A stretch of 64,000 bases of DNA from Enterococcus wangshanyuanii (GTDB lineage: Bacteria; Bacillota; Bacilli; Lactobacillales; Enterococcaceae), in contig NZ_CP021874.1 of NCBI RefSeq assembly GCF_002197645.1, forward strand, positions 3,038,001 to 3,102,000. The letters are read 5' to 3'. The number at the start of each line of letters is the position of its first letter. Position 1 is the stretch's first letter. Positions 1 through 7,922 of the stretch are shown piece by piece. Both the position numbers and the translations under genes were made by a program. The notes below the pieces were generated by a model, which did not search any database, had not been told where the DNA came from, and saw nothing but the letters and a program-made list of their open reading frames with translations.

Positions 1-984
1 TTTGGTCAACCACAGAAGCTTGATTTGGAAATTGGTAATCTTAAAGGTGATATCAATACAACCATGTCCGACTTGGGAAGGAAACAAGAAATCAATGAAA
101 CCTATTCTCAAGGCGCGACAAATATTCTGAATTATAGCTATCAGGATAATTGTGAAGCCGCCTATCCTGCGAATATTGAATTTTATCTTGATGATGATGT
201 ATTTCATGTAAACACGGTTGAGCTGACGTTCAAAACTAAACGTTACAGAGGATACACTAAAGCTGTTAAAGGTGGAGGTGCTAGAGTACAGTCAACCTCA
301 GCGGGTGGCTCTTCTACCCAAACGAGTACTGATGGTGGTAGTTATTCTACTGGTTCAACTACTTCTGGTGGAGGTGGAAGTAGTCAAACCAGTAGTGTGA
401 ATGGTCAAAGTACACAGACGAGTAGTGCGGGAGGTTCTCATGATCATAGAATGTTTAGAAAAATATCTAATGCAGATCAGACTCCAGTCGGAAAGCAAAG
501 ATATTCGGCTAAGGGTGCAGTATTCGAAATTACTTCTGGGAGTGGTAATGATATTTTAACAGACCAAGCTAGCGACGCTCATTCTCACACAGTATCAACA
601 CCAGCTCATTCTCACAATGTAAATATCCCAAACCATACTCATAACTTTAGTATCAATATTCCAAATCATTCACACAAGATAACTATTCCAGCACATACTC
701 ACCAAGTTGTTTTACCTGATCATACCCACCCGCTTGAATGGGGAATTTATGAAGCGCCAAACAGTGCAACTAGCGTGGATATTGTCGTAGATGGTACAAC
801 TATTCCATTACATGAAACAAACCAAGACAGACTTGATCTTGTCAAATATTTGAAAAAGACTAGCTCTGGTAAAATATCCAGAGGGAATCACACAATCCAA
901 ATAAAACCGAATAAACTTGCGAGGATTGAAGCGCAGGTTATTTGTCGTGTATTTATTCAATCACAATTAGGAGGGCAATTCTAA
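1..984 (+). CDS. Phage minor structural/tail protein, C-terminal part (5' truncated)
   Basis: The frame is open from base 1, so the gene begins outside the window; a TTG at 25 is probably internal. The visible protein has a Gly/Ser/Thr-rich linker (about residues 83-138 counted from that TTG), then six HxH motifs spaced 8-11 residues apart (HSH, HSH, HTH, HSH, HTH, HTH; bases about 580-726), then a compact C-terminal domain beginning HPLEWGIYE. This is the usual tail end of Gram-positive siphophage minor structural proteins or tail-associated lysins. In other phage fibres HxH motifs bind iron in intertwined trimers; that role is inferred here. It is the first gene of a late tail operon, and the next start codon follows its stop immediately. 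Confidence 0.8.
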   Translation, partial: FGQPQKLDLEIGNLKGDINTTMSDLGRKQEINETYSQGATNILNYSYQDNCEAAYPANIEFYLDDDVFHVNTVELTFKTKRYRGYTKAVKGGGARVQSTSAGGSSTQTSTDGGSYSTGSTTSGGGGSSQTSSVNGQSTQTSSAGGSHDHRMFRKISNADQTPVGKQRYSAKGAVFEITSGSGNDILTDQASDAHSHTVSTPAHSHNVNIPNHTHNFSINIPNHSHKITIPAHTHQVVLPDHTHPLEWGIYEAPNSATSVDIVVDGTTIPLHETNQDRLDLVKYLKKTSSGKISRGNHTIQIKPNKLARIEAQVICRVFIQSQLGGQF

Positions 985-1200
985 ATGAAGCAATTAGTCG
1001 TTACTTTAAAAAATGGTATTCATGTTTATATGTATTTTGAGCACGAAAAAGAAGCGAAGGCTATTCGCGACAAGATTTTAAAATGTAAAAGTGAGTTTTG
1101 CGAAATGATTGATACTGCAACCGTTCGAGTAAAGGAAGTTGTTCTAATCGAAATAATGGATGTTGAAATGGAGGAAAACAAAGATGAACTTAACAATTAA
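985..1200 (+). CDS. Small phage protein of unknown function
   Basis: This is a 71-residue ORF whose ATG directly follows the stop of the tail gene. Its Shine-Dalgarno (AGGAGGGC) lies inside the end of that gene, so the two are translationally linked. The protein starts with a beta-rich segment (MKQLVVTLKNGIHVYMYF) and ends in an acidic tail rich in Glu and Asn. No catalytic motif or membrane segment is visible and I do not recognise the family. Position between tail genes suggests a small tail-module accessory protein. Confidence 0.6.
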   Translation: MKQLVVTLKNGIHVYMYFEHEKEAKAIRDKILKCKSEFCEMIDTATVRVKEVVLIEIMDVEMEENKDELNN

Positions 1201-1357
1201 ATTAATTAGTGACATGCAGCCTTTTACGATTACGGATAAGACTGGAAAAACGTTAGATGATTACTACGAACAAATGATTGATCAAAGTACACCGTTTATA
1301 AAAATTGGGAATAAGATTTTACAAAAATCAACCATTGAATATATTGATGGAGAATAG
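1184..1357 (+). CDS. Small phage protein of unknown function
   Basis: The chosen start is the ATG at 1184, which has a GGAGG about nine bases upstream; an ATG at 1160 in the same frame has no ribosome-binding site. This gives 57 residues and overlaps the preceding gene by 17 bases, typical of tightly packed phage genes. The short soluble protein contains DKTGKTLDDYYEQM and ends IEYIDGE. No family is recognised. It is followed 12 bases later by the tail-fibre gene. Confidence 0.55.
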   Translation: MNLTIKLISDMQPFTITDKTGKTLDDYYEQMIDQSTPFIKIGNKILQKSTIEYIDGE

Positions 1358-1369
1358 AGGTGAGAATAA

Positions 1370-3103
1370 ATGGCAGTTGAAAAAATTCTAGAAACAGACA
1401 CGCTCAATCAAGGGCGTGTAAAAATCAATGCAGTTTTAGATCAGTCAAATGCTTCTTCTGAAAAGGTTGATAATTACAAAACAGAATTAACCCAGGGGAT
1501 TGATGAAGCCAAGAAGATTGCTACAGATGCAGGTGACGAGGCAAAAAACATTGCGGAACAAGCTGGAGCACTTGCTAATCAAAAAGCTGATCAAGCTGTT
1601 GCTGATTCTAAGACTGCTGTCGATACAGCTAATCGAGCAGTAGGTACTGCGAATCAAAATAAGCAAGAGTTTGATGCTTTAAGAAATGAATTTGATGATT
1701 TAGTCGCTGAATCAGGTGATAGTAATCCTGAAATTGTGCAATCAAGAACTGATACAGAGGGGATCAAACAGGCAACATTACAGGCAAGGTTAACAAGTGA
1801 CTTTAATAGCCGCTTAACAACTGCCGATGCAATGCAGCTGTTTTCGGGATCTGTCAATACTCCTAAGATGATGGATTTTAAAGGTAAAACAGCAGGGAAC
1901 ATTGCTAGCAATCCCCATCAGGCTTTTTCTGATTACACTGCAGCTACATTGAAAAAGCCTTCAGCAAATTGGAATGAGTTTACTCAAGACAACTATAATA
2001 AGGTTGTCGCTCGTGATGATACTGGTGTTTCGACTGGATCATCTCAGAACGGCGTTATTCCTCAACAATTATATCCGTTTGATGTAAAAGCAGCTATTGA
2101 ATCAGTTGCGGATAGTATCTTTGAAGGAATGACGATAACTGAAGCTGTGAAGTATATTAAAGATCATTTTGTCTCAATCAAGATCTCAATTCGTGGGAAA
2201 GCTTCTTCACCAGGAAATAAAAACTTGAAGGTTGCCACTTTCTTGGAATCAACGGATAGTTATTCCGTTCAGATGCAGAATGCCGCATCCGACTATACTG
2301 ACTTTACAACCGAGATCACAGATAGTAACTTTATCGATTCCAACGGGAAAATCAATGTGCTGGTATTCTCTGATAGTTCTAATGGCGTTACACCAGCATC
2401 TATTGATGTTGATTACATTGGTGTACAAATCACAGTATCGTTGAGCGCTCTGGATGTGCTGAATAAAAGTGGTTTTGTTAAAGACGACCAGTTGAAGGAT
2501 CATACTGAAAATACGAACAATCCTCATGATGTAACGAAGGAGCAAGTGGGATTAGGAAATGTTCCCAATTATTCTGCTGCCACTGATACAGAGGCAATTT
2601 TAGGAACATCTCCTAATAAATTGATGACACCTAAAAATGTAAGTTCTGCTATTGATGCGAAGGCAGTAAAAATTGAGGGTGATCAAGATGTTAATGGCGT
2701 GAAAAATTTTACTAGTGTGCCACAAATAAATAATATTCCAATTGCAATAGATCAGGGTGTTGCATTTAAGGAAATTACGTTAGATGCAACAATTAACGCT
2801 AATATTAAGAGTGGATTTATTCGACTGTGGCGTATTGGAAGCATGGTTATTGTAGGTGCATATTTAAGTTTGAAAGGCCCAGTAAGGTGGGTAAATCTAG
2901 GGGCATATCCTACAGGATTTGCTCCACAAAGTCCAGCTAGTTTCGGTATAGCTCTTGGATCTACAGGAGGAGAACAACTTCCTGCGACCATGTATGCAGG
3001 TTCCGGTAATTATAGAATCTTGACTTCAGGTTCTGTTCCAACGACAGGTTATGATTTTCAGGGTTCTGGAGTTTATGTAACAGAAGCTGACTTTCCCAGT
3101 TAA
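1370..3103 (+). CDS. Phage tail fibre / baseplate protein
   Basis: This 577-residue protein starts with MAVEKILETDTLNQGRVKIN, a beginning shared by many Firmicute phage fibre or baseplate proteins. Residues about 25-120 are Ala/Asp/Lys/Glu-rich and likely form a coiled-coil shaft. A Thr/Ala/Asn-rich middle follows. Near residues 385-430 is the motif NPHDVTKEQVGLGNVPNY, a repeat commonly seen in tail fibres next to trimeric heads. The C-terminal about 100 residues (LWRIGSMVIVGAYLSL onward) look like a beta-rich head domain. It probably contributes to host-surface recognition. A strong terminator hairpin follows the stop directly. Confidence 0.8.
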   Translation: MAVEKILETDTLNQGRVKINAVLDQSNASSEKVDNYKTELTQGIDEAKKIATDAGDEAKNIAEQAGALANQKADQAVADSKTAVDTANRAVGTANQNKQEFDALRNEFDDLVAESGDSNPEIVQSRTDTEGIKQATLQARLTSDFNSRLTTADAMQLFSGSVNTPKMMDFKGKTAGNIASNPHQAFSDYTAATLKKPSANWNEFTQDNYNKVVARDDTGVSTGSSQNGVIPQQLYPFDVKAAIESVADSIFEGMTITEAVKYIKDHFVSIKISIRGKASSPGNKNLKVATFLESTDSYSVQMQNAASDYTDFTTEITDSNFIDSNGKINVLVFSDSSNGVTPASIDVDYIGVQITVSLSALDVLNKSGFVKDDQLKDHTENTNNPHDVTKEQVGLGNVPNYSAATDTEAILGTSPNKLMTPKNVSSAIDAKAVKIEGDQDVNGVKNFTSVPQINNIPIAIDQGVAFKEITLDATINANIKSGFIRLWRIGSMVIVGAYLSLKGPVRWVNLGAYPTGFAPQSPASFGIALGSTGGEQLPATMYAGSGNYRILTSGSVPTTGYDFQGSGVYVTEADFPS

Positions 3104-3130
3104 ACCTCTGGCGACACCAGAGGTTTTTTA
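3104..3130 (+). terminator. Rho-independent terminator after tail fibre
   Basis: Inverted repeat AACCTCTGG / CCAGAGGTT with a four-base loop followed by a T run. It begins right after the tail-fibre stop and ends about ten bases before the TTG of the next ORF. Confidence 0.75.
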
Positions 3131-3140
3131 TAGATCAGCA

Positions 3141-4172
3141 TTGGATGACTTAAAGAGTAGAATAAATCCGAATTTACTGTCAATCGGATTTCAAACCGAT
3201 AGTCATTATGATTTATGGTACTATGTGAAACATACTTCTGATGGTATTACGAAAGTTAATAATTTAACTTATTTGCAGGATTCTGTCGATGTATTGATTG
3301 CTGGAGGAGATAATGTCCAAAGCGGTCGGATAGGGAAACAACTTAACACAACGATAATGAACCAGTGGCTGTCGTTTTTCTTTGCCGGCAATCAAGCTGA
3401 CCGCTTTGCATTACGAGGGAATCATGATGATGGTTCTCAAAAACCAAGTGAATTTAATACTGTAAATCCATTGCTAAGCGATGTGATTTCATCAGAAGAA
3501 TTCAAAAAAATGTATAGAACAAGCTTTAGTAATTATGGTGAAGTTCGAGATGGTGATAGTTTATATGGATACAAAGACTATCCAAAATATAAGATTAGAG
3601 TTATTTTTGTTGATTCAGTGGATAATCCAACAATAGTTAACTCAGAAGGGAAATTAAAATACTATGGTATGGGGACGATGGGCTTCAGGGAACGTCAATT
3701 GAAATGGATAGCTGATGAAGCGTTGAAAAAATGTCCAGATGATTACCATGTAGTCATGTTTAGCCATGTTCCAATTGATGGTTCACAAAATGAAGCAAAT
3801 TCGATTAACCATGATAGCTTAATAAAAATTATTAAGGCCTTCAACGATCGAGTTTTAACCACGATTTCTAGTGATACTACCAGTAAGTATCGAGAAGACT
3901 TTTCAGTGAATTTTACTGTGGACTTTTCAAAACGGAAGGCTAGTAACTTTGCTGCTTACATCGCTGGTCATAACCACACTGAAAAAATAATACAAGTTGA
4001 AGGATTTAATGTCATTATTTGTCGACAAGCAGTGTTTGAAGATTGGCAACCGGAATCTTTACTGGGTACTGCTGGTGAGGATGCGTTACAAGTGATCCAG
4101 ATTGATCCTACAAATCGAAAAATTATGATTTTAGGTTGTGGACGATCAACTAATAGAGAGTATCAATATTAG
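3141..4172 (+). CDS. Phage-associated calcineurin-like metallophosphoesterase
   Basis: The protein shows the ordered metal-binding motifs of calcineurin-like phosphoesterases: QTDSHYD near residue 19, GGDN near 54, RGNHDD near 90, FSHVPID in the middle and GHNHTE near the C-terminus. Phosphoesterases of this type occur next to tail-fibre genes in enterococcal and lactobacillal phages, where they may process cell-surface phosphate polymers; that role is an inference. The only start available is TTG at 3141, with no clear Shine-Dalgarno, just after a terminator hairpin. The frame stays open upstream through the hairpin, so either the start is weak or the gene was once joined to its neighbour. 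Length 343 residues. Confidence 0.75.
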   Translation: MDDLKSRINPNLLSIGFQTDSHYDLWYYVKHTSDGITKVNNLTYLQDSVDVLIAGGDNVQSGRIGKQLNTTIMNQWLSFFFAGNQADRFALRGNHDDGSQKPSEFNTVNPLLSDVISSEEFKKMYRTSFSNYGEVRDGDSLYGYKDYPKYKIRVIFVDSVDNPTIVNSEGKLKYYGMGTMGFRERQLKWIADEALKKCPDDYHVVMFSHVPIDGSQNEANSINHDSLIKIIKAFNDRVLTTISSDTTSKYREDFSVNFTVDFSKRKASNFAAYIAGHNHTEKIIQVEGFNVIICRQAVFEDWQPESLLGTAGEDALQVIQIDPTNRKIMILGCGRSTNREYQY

Positions 4173-4194
4173 TCCAAAAAAACTTTAGGATATA

Positions 4195-4225
4195 GGAATG
4201 GTTGCTTATTAGCCATTCCTTTTTG
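4195..4225 (+). terminator. Terminator after phosphoesterase
   Basis: Stem GGAATGG / CCATTCC around an 11-base loop followed by TTTTT. Confidence 0.75.
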
Positions 4226-4272
4226 ATTAGTTGCGATTTATTTGTTTTTAAAATTATGAAAAGGTGGTATTT

Positions 4273-4653
4273 ATGGTAGTGTTTAAATATTTAGATCAGT
4301 TTGTAGCTGATGCGGATCACAAGGCAATTTATGTTTTAGCTTTAATTTGCGGGGCAATGATTATCGATTTTTTAAGCGGCACGTTAGCTGCTAAGATCAA
4401 CACGGAAATTGAGTTTACTAGCAAAGTAGGTATCAATGGGATTTTAAGAAAAGTGGCGAGTATTATCTTGTTACTGTTCTTTATTCCTTTAGCGCCTTTA
4501 ATTCCCGGTGGTGCGGGTGTAGGTTTAATCTATGTATTGTATTTAGGTTATCTAATGATGGAACTCAAATCAATTCTAGAAAACTATAAAAAAATGGGAA
4601 TCGGTACAGAGCTTTTTGAGGACTTTTTGAAAAATATCAAAAAAGATAAATAA
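4273..4653 (+). CDS. Phage holin (phage_holin_4 / toxin-secretion holin family)
   Basis: Of the two in-frame starts, ATG 4273 is preferred because AAAGGTGG lies five bases upstream; GTG 4264 is inside that site. The 126-residue protein has a hydrophobic segment starting YVLALICGAMIIDFLSG, then the conserved segment FTSKVGINGILRK, then two further hydrophobic segments with APLIPGG between them, and a charged C-terminus. This matches holin family 4. It would form the membrane pores that trigger lysis. It sits directly before the endolysin gene, completing a lysis cassette. Confidence 0.85.
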   Translation: MVVFKYLDQFVADADHKAIYVLALICGAMIIDFLSGTLAAKINTEIEFTSKVGINGILRKVASIILLLFFIPLAPLIPGGAGVGLIYVLYLGYLMMELKSILENYKKMGIGTELFEDFLKNIKKDK

Positions 4654-4657
4654 ATCA

Positions 4658-4683
4658 GAAGTCACTTCGGTGGCTTCTTTTTT
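4658..4683 (+). terminator. Terminator after holin
   Basis: Eight-base-pair stem GAAGTCAC / GTGGCTTC with a TTCG tetraloop and a T run. Confidence 0.8.
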
Positions 4684-4712
4684 ATATAAAAAATTATGAA
4701 AGAGGTTTTAAG

Positions 4713-5849
4713 ATGAAGAAATTTAGTAAGTTTTTATTGTCATTGATTGTTGTTACAGGATTGCTGTTGCCGTTACCGGCAGCTGCTTATACAGTTGAAC
4801 AAGATCCTATTCAGTTTAGTTATCATCCGGGATATGCTTCAAATGAAATTATTGTGTTACATGAAGCTGGCAATCCAAATAATGTCGGATTAAACTCACT
4901 GGATAATGAAACAGCCTATATGAAGCGTAATTGGCAAAATGCCTATGTTTCATATTTTGTTGGAAGTGGTGGACGTGTTAAACAGCTGGCACCTAATGGC
5001 TACTATCAATATGGAGCTGGGGCAATTGGGAACAGCAAGGCTTTTGCACAAATCGAACTATCTCGCACTAATAACGCTGCCATCTTCAAAAAAGACTATG
5101 CAGCATATGTAAACTTGACGCGTGATCTAGCTAAACAAGCAGGATTTACGTTTGACTTGGATGATGCTACACCATACGGAATTAAAACTCACGAGTGGAT
5201 CACGAATAATTGGTGGGGCGATCATACTGATCCGTATGGTTATTTAGCGCAGTGGGGTATCAGTAAATCTAGGTTGGCACAAGATTTGATGAACGGTCTT
5301 CCAGAAGATGGAAGCGAAACGATCGTCAAACCGAATAAACCCAACACACCAAAATATAAAGTAGGTCAAAACATCCGTTTTACTACTATTTATAATAGTC
5401 CCGATGATCCAAACGAGAAACATATCAATGCAAATCAAAAGTGGACACAAGTTGGCACAATCACTCGCAAGCTTGATGGTCGTAAAAATTTATATGAGGT
5501 TAAAAATACTGGGAAGTTATTAGGTTATGTAAATGATGGAGACATTGCAGAAGTCTTGACACCTAGTCAACCCATTACACCATCTAAACCAGAGCAGCCT
5601 CATCTTGTTAAAATGAATGGTACCTTTACTACAAACCAAAGTTTACCTGTTTCTAGAGATACTACGGTAGCAAGTCCAGCGTTAGCTTGGTATGCTCCTT
5701 ACGAAGCTATTGTTTATGATGGGTATGCACAATCAGCTGGTTATGTATGGATCAGCTATATTGATTACGGTGGAACTCGTCGTTATGTTGCAGTGGGTCC
5801 AGATGATGGACGTATTGACACAACATGGGGAAGAGGATTTTTTAATTAA
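4713..5849 (+). CDS. Exported phage endolysin: N-acetylmuramoyl-L-alanine amidase with SH3-like C-terminus
   Basis: Residues 1-25 form a signal peptide (basic MKKFSK, a hydrophobic core, cleavage near AAAY), so export by the Sec system is expected. Residues about 30-195 are an amidase_2/PGRP domain: IVLHEAGNP carries the first zinc histidine, and KTHEWITNNWWGDHTDP the others. Residues about 210-285 form a first small beta module starting KYKVGQNIRF. Residues about 300-378 form an SH3-type wall-binding module with YVWISYIDYGG. It cleaves the amide between muramic acid and the stem peptide. A signal peptide is less usual for a phage endolysin that has a holin partner, and suggests the holin controls activation rather than release. 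RBS GAAAGAGG. Confidence 0.88.
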   Translation: MKKFSKFLLSLIVVTGLLLPLPAAAYTVEQDPIQFSYHPGYASNEIIVLHEAGNPNNVGLNSLDNETAYMKRNWQNAYVSYFVGSGGRVKQLAPNGYYQYGAGAIGNSKAFAQIELSRTNNAAIFKKDYAAYVNLTRDLAKQAGFTFDLDDATPYGIKTHEWITNNWWGDHTDPYGYLAQWGISKSRLAQDLMNGLPEDGSETIVKPNKPNTPKYKVGQNIRFTTIYNSPDDPNEKHINANQKWTQVGTITRKLDGRKNLYEVKNTGKLLGYVNDGDIAEVLTPSQPITPSKPEQPHLVKMNGTFTTNQSLPVSRDTTVASPALAWYAPYEAIVYDGYAQSAGYVWISYIDYGGTRRYVAVGPDDGRIDTTWGRGFFN

Positions 5850-5854
5850 ATAAA

Positions 5855-5874
5855 ATAGCCCTCTACGGAGGGCT
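5855..5874 (+). terminator. Terminator between endolysin and lipoprotein genes
   Basis: Stem GCCCTC / GAGGGC with a TACG loop, located between convergent genes. The T run is short on both sides. Confidence 0.6.
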
Positions 5875-5891
5875 TGTACATAAGATATTTT

Positions 5892-6473
5892 TTATTGAAT
5901 ATTTTCAAATACTTCTTTGTATTTGTTGAAGTCTTTTTCGTCTTTTTCTTTAGTTGATTTGCTAGAAATTCTAGGGTAAGCATACATTATCGAAAAAGTT
6001 GAATTATTATCACTCATTAAAGGTTGATCTACCGCGTTTTCAGTTAAAAATTTATTAGCAGCATCCACCTCTTCTACAGATGTATAATTTTCAACGTACA
6101 CTATGAAACTATCTTCAGTATCCTCAACATAAAAACTCATGCCACTGCTGTATACAGGTCTATTTGTTGGATTATCTTCTGGGACTGGTTGCATTTCCGA
6201 AGGCCCGTCGGTTTGAGCATTATACATTCCAAGATTATTATCAAGAAAAGTGCTAGCAATTTTTTTGTTTGTCTCAGATTTTAAGTTTACTAACATTTCC
6301 TCTCTATCTTGTTTGCTTTCTTCCACTTCTGCACTAGATGAACTTTCCAAATTCTTTACTCTCGATTCCAATTGATCAACTTTACTACTTGAAGAAGTCT
6401 CTTTTTTACCATTCCCACAGGCAGCAAGTCCAAATATAGTAATTAACAAAACTCCATAAACTACTTTTTTCAT
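5892..6473 (-). CDS. Prophage-edge lipoprotein of unknown function
   Basis: The 193-residue protein begins with a lipoprotein signal (MKKVVYGVLLITIFGLAACGN, lipobox LAAC), followed by a Ser/Lys/Glu-rich coiled-coil stretch to about residue 75 and a soluble domain ending with KEVFENIQ. It should be lipid-anchored outside the membrane. It lies on the opposite strand right after the lysis genes, the usual place for lysogenic-conversion genes expressed from the prophage. RBS AGGAGG lies upstream of the ATG. No family recognised. Confidence 0.7.
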   Translation of the reverse strand: MKKVVYGVLLITIFGLAACGNGKKETSSSSKVDQLESRVKNLESSSSAEVEESKQDREEMLVNLKSETNKKIASTFLDNNLGMYNAQTDGPSEMQPVPEDNPTNRPVYSSGMSFYVEDTEDSFIVYVENYTSVEEVDAANKFLTENAVDQPLMSDNNSTFSIMYAYPRISSKSTKEKDEKDFNKYKEVFENIQ

Positions 6474-6767
6474 ATCGATCCTCCTAAAATAATTTTCTAA
6501 ACAAGTATATCAAACAAAACGTAAACATTAAACCAATAACTCACTTTTAGTATGTTACAACAATTTGAAAGGAGCAGAAAAGGGGCAAAAATACCGTATG
6601 CTTACGGAATTATTGAAAATGGTTTTGTCGCAAACAAGTCATAAAGTCCCATTTTAAGCGGTTTTCAGTCTTATGCAGTAATAAAATAAACAATCAAAAC
6701 TGATGAACCTTATCATAAATAAGGGAATTTTTATTGTAATAAAGAAGTATCTAAGGGTGATACTAGT

Positions 6768-6875
6768 ATGAACGATAAACTCATTGCTAAAGCAAAAGAG
6801 CTATTTTCTACGAGTAAAACATTTCTATTATCTATAAATGATGCCAACGGATTTCCGAATACAATACTTGTGTAA
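6768..6875 (+). pseudogene. N-terminal fragment of a pyridoxamine-5'-phosphate-oxidase-like protein
   Basis: ATG followed by 35 codons and a stop encodes MNDKLIAKAKELFSTSKTF, then LLSINDANGFPNTILV. This resembles the first strand of the PPOX/general-stress flavin-binding family; the remaining about 100 residues are missing. A start-like AAGGGTGATACT lies upstream. The next 200 bases have no continuation of the domain in one frame. It is most likely a host gene broken at the prophage boundary. Confidence 0.5.
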
Positions 6876-7100
6876 AACCCATTATAAGAGCTGGAGAGCT
6901 GGTTTTTACAACTTAAAGTTTTGTGTAGATGGTAGAGAACAGACAGCTCAGAATATTCTTCAGATCAAAATAGCAACAAAACAACTATCTTGATTCTGAT
7001 TTAGTTCATCTAGTCGTTTTAGCTTAAACATATGAATAAAGTGAATTGGGATTTTGGCTGACACCATTGTTTATTGTAAGTAAAAACAAAGCACTTGAAT

Positions 7101-7153
7101 AAAAAAATCAAACGTATTATCAGTTAAAACAAGATAATACGTTTGATTTTTTT
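7101..7153. terminator. Strong bidirectional terminator hairpin
   Basis: A 21-base-pair perfect inverted repeat (core TCAAACGTATTATC / GATAATACGTTTGA) with an 11-base loop, flanked by A7 and T7. It separates the junction zone from the toxin operon. Confidence 0.85.
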
Positions 7154-7241
7154 GCGTAACAGGCACTTAGCATCACCTATACACAGCGGACTTTCCATAA
7201 TAATCAAGGGGAAATGATTTATTTTTACTAAATGACCTATA

Positions 7242-7271
7242 TTGTTTATCTTTATCTTGTTAAACTATACT
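7242..7271 (+). promoter_or_regulatory. Promoter of the T7SS effector operon
   Basis: TTGTTT (7242-7247), an 18-base spacer and TATACT (7266-7271), 29 bases before the first start codon. Confidence 0.6.
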
Positions 7272-7299
7272 TATTGAAAAAGAAGGGGTTGATTCTTTT

Positions 7300-7551
7300 A
7301 TGAGTCATATAGCTTCAGATATAGGCGCTGCTACAGGTGCGGTATCTGGTATTAAATCCGTATCTGTCAACAAGGGTACACAAGTGACACTCGGAAAAAG
7401 TAATATTTCTAGTACGAAGCAAGGAACGGAAATAAATAATCAATTGTTGTCGGATTTAGCACAACTAATCGATTGCGTGAAAGAACAAAGTCAAAAGTTC
7501 CCTAAAATTGCTGAGATTATGGCAATTGAAGACAGCAAAATTAAATTTTAA
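7300..7551 (+). CDS. T7SS small effector/partner protein (TIGR04197-like)
   Basis: This 83-residue, Ser/Ala-rich, helical protein has the pattern IASDIGAATGAVSGIKSV ... LAQLIDCVKEQSQKF seen in the TIGR04197 (SACOL2603-like) type VII substrates. These small WXG100-like proteins are encoded first in LXG operons and help export the toxin. There is no classic WXG motif or signal peptide. RBS AAGGGG. It is followed after 11 bases by the DUF3958-like gene, in operon with the LXG toxin. Confidence 0.75.
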   Translation: MSHIASDIGAATGAVSGIKSVSVNKGTQVTLGKSNISSTKQGTEINNQLLSDLAQLIDCVKEQSQKFPKIAEIMAIEDSKIKF

Positions 7552-7562
7552 GGAGCTAATTC

Positions 7563-7922
7563 ATGGAGAATAAAAATGATGCAGAACGAGCCAAATATGG
7601 CCGTTTCATTACAGAAAAAGAAACAAGTATGGATGAGTTGAAACAAGATCAGAAGAAGATCGAAATGAGCCTCTTAGATTTACAAGAAGAATTACATCGT
7701 GGTTATCGTACGTTAGCTATGTTAAACGAAGAGGTTGTTCATGAAGGGAATATTGAAGGAATTCGTATGCAACGAAGAAATGAAGAACAAGAAGTTTTTT
7801 TCGCCCATCAATTGCGTGAGGCAGAAGAAAATTTGAGTAATTTTTATTCTGAACAACGAAAAATACTTGATAAAGAAACCGAAGAATTGTATAAAAAGAG
7901 AGGTGAAATTCCTTGGGATTGA
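7563..7922 (+). CDS. DUF3958-like T7SS accessory protein
   Basis: This 119-residue, highly charged protein is almost entirely coiled coil (many Glu, Lys and Gln with Leu at heptad spacing; no Cys, no membrane segment). DUF3958-type helical proteins are found between the small substrate and the LXG toxin and are thought to bind the LXG domain for targeting. RBS AAGGAG. Its stop overlaps the start of the toxin gene by ten bases, implying coupled translation and a stoichiometric complex. Confidence 0.75.
   Translation: MENKNDAERAKYGRFITEKETSMDELKQDQKKIEMSLLDLQEELHRGYRTLAMLNEEVVHEGNIEGIRMQRRNEEQEVFFAHQLREAEENLSNFYSEQRKILDKETEELYKKRGEIPWD

Larger units (their letters stand above)
6474..7241. other. 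Prophage/host junction zone with gene debris
   Basis: There is no intact gene here. A 30-codon reading frame (6552-6644), ending NGFVANKS then TAA, reads like the tail of a lost protein. A truncated oxidase-like fragment is at 6768-6875. A long hairpin lies at 7101-7153. The phage attachment site should be near here, but the left end of the prophage is outside the window, so no att repeat can be identified. Confidence 0.5.

Noticed and set aside
580..726. Regular repeats in DNA resembling a tandem or CRISPR-like array
   Set aside because: The periodicity comes from in-frame HxH codons of the tail protein; there are no identical repeats or spacers.
1654..1911. Minus-strand open frame inside the tail-fibre gene
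   Set aside because: No ribosome site, and composition mirrors the coding strand; shadow of the fibre gene. Many similar antisense frames (for example 58504-58974, 60628-61089) were dismissed on the same ground.
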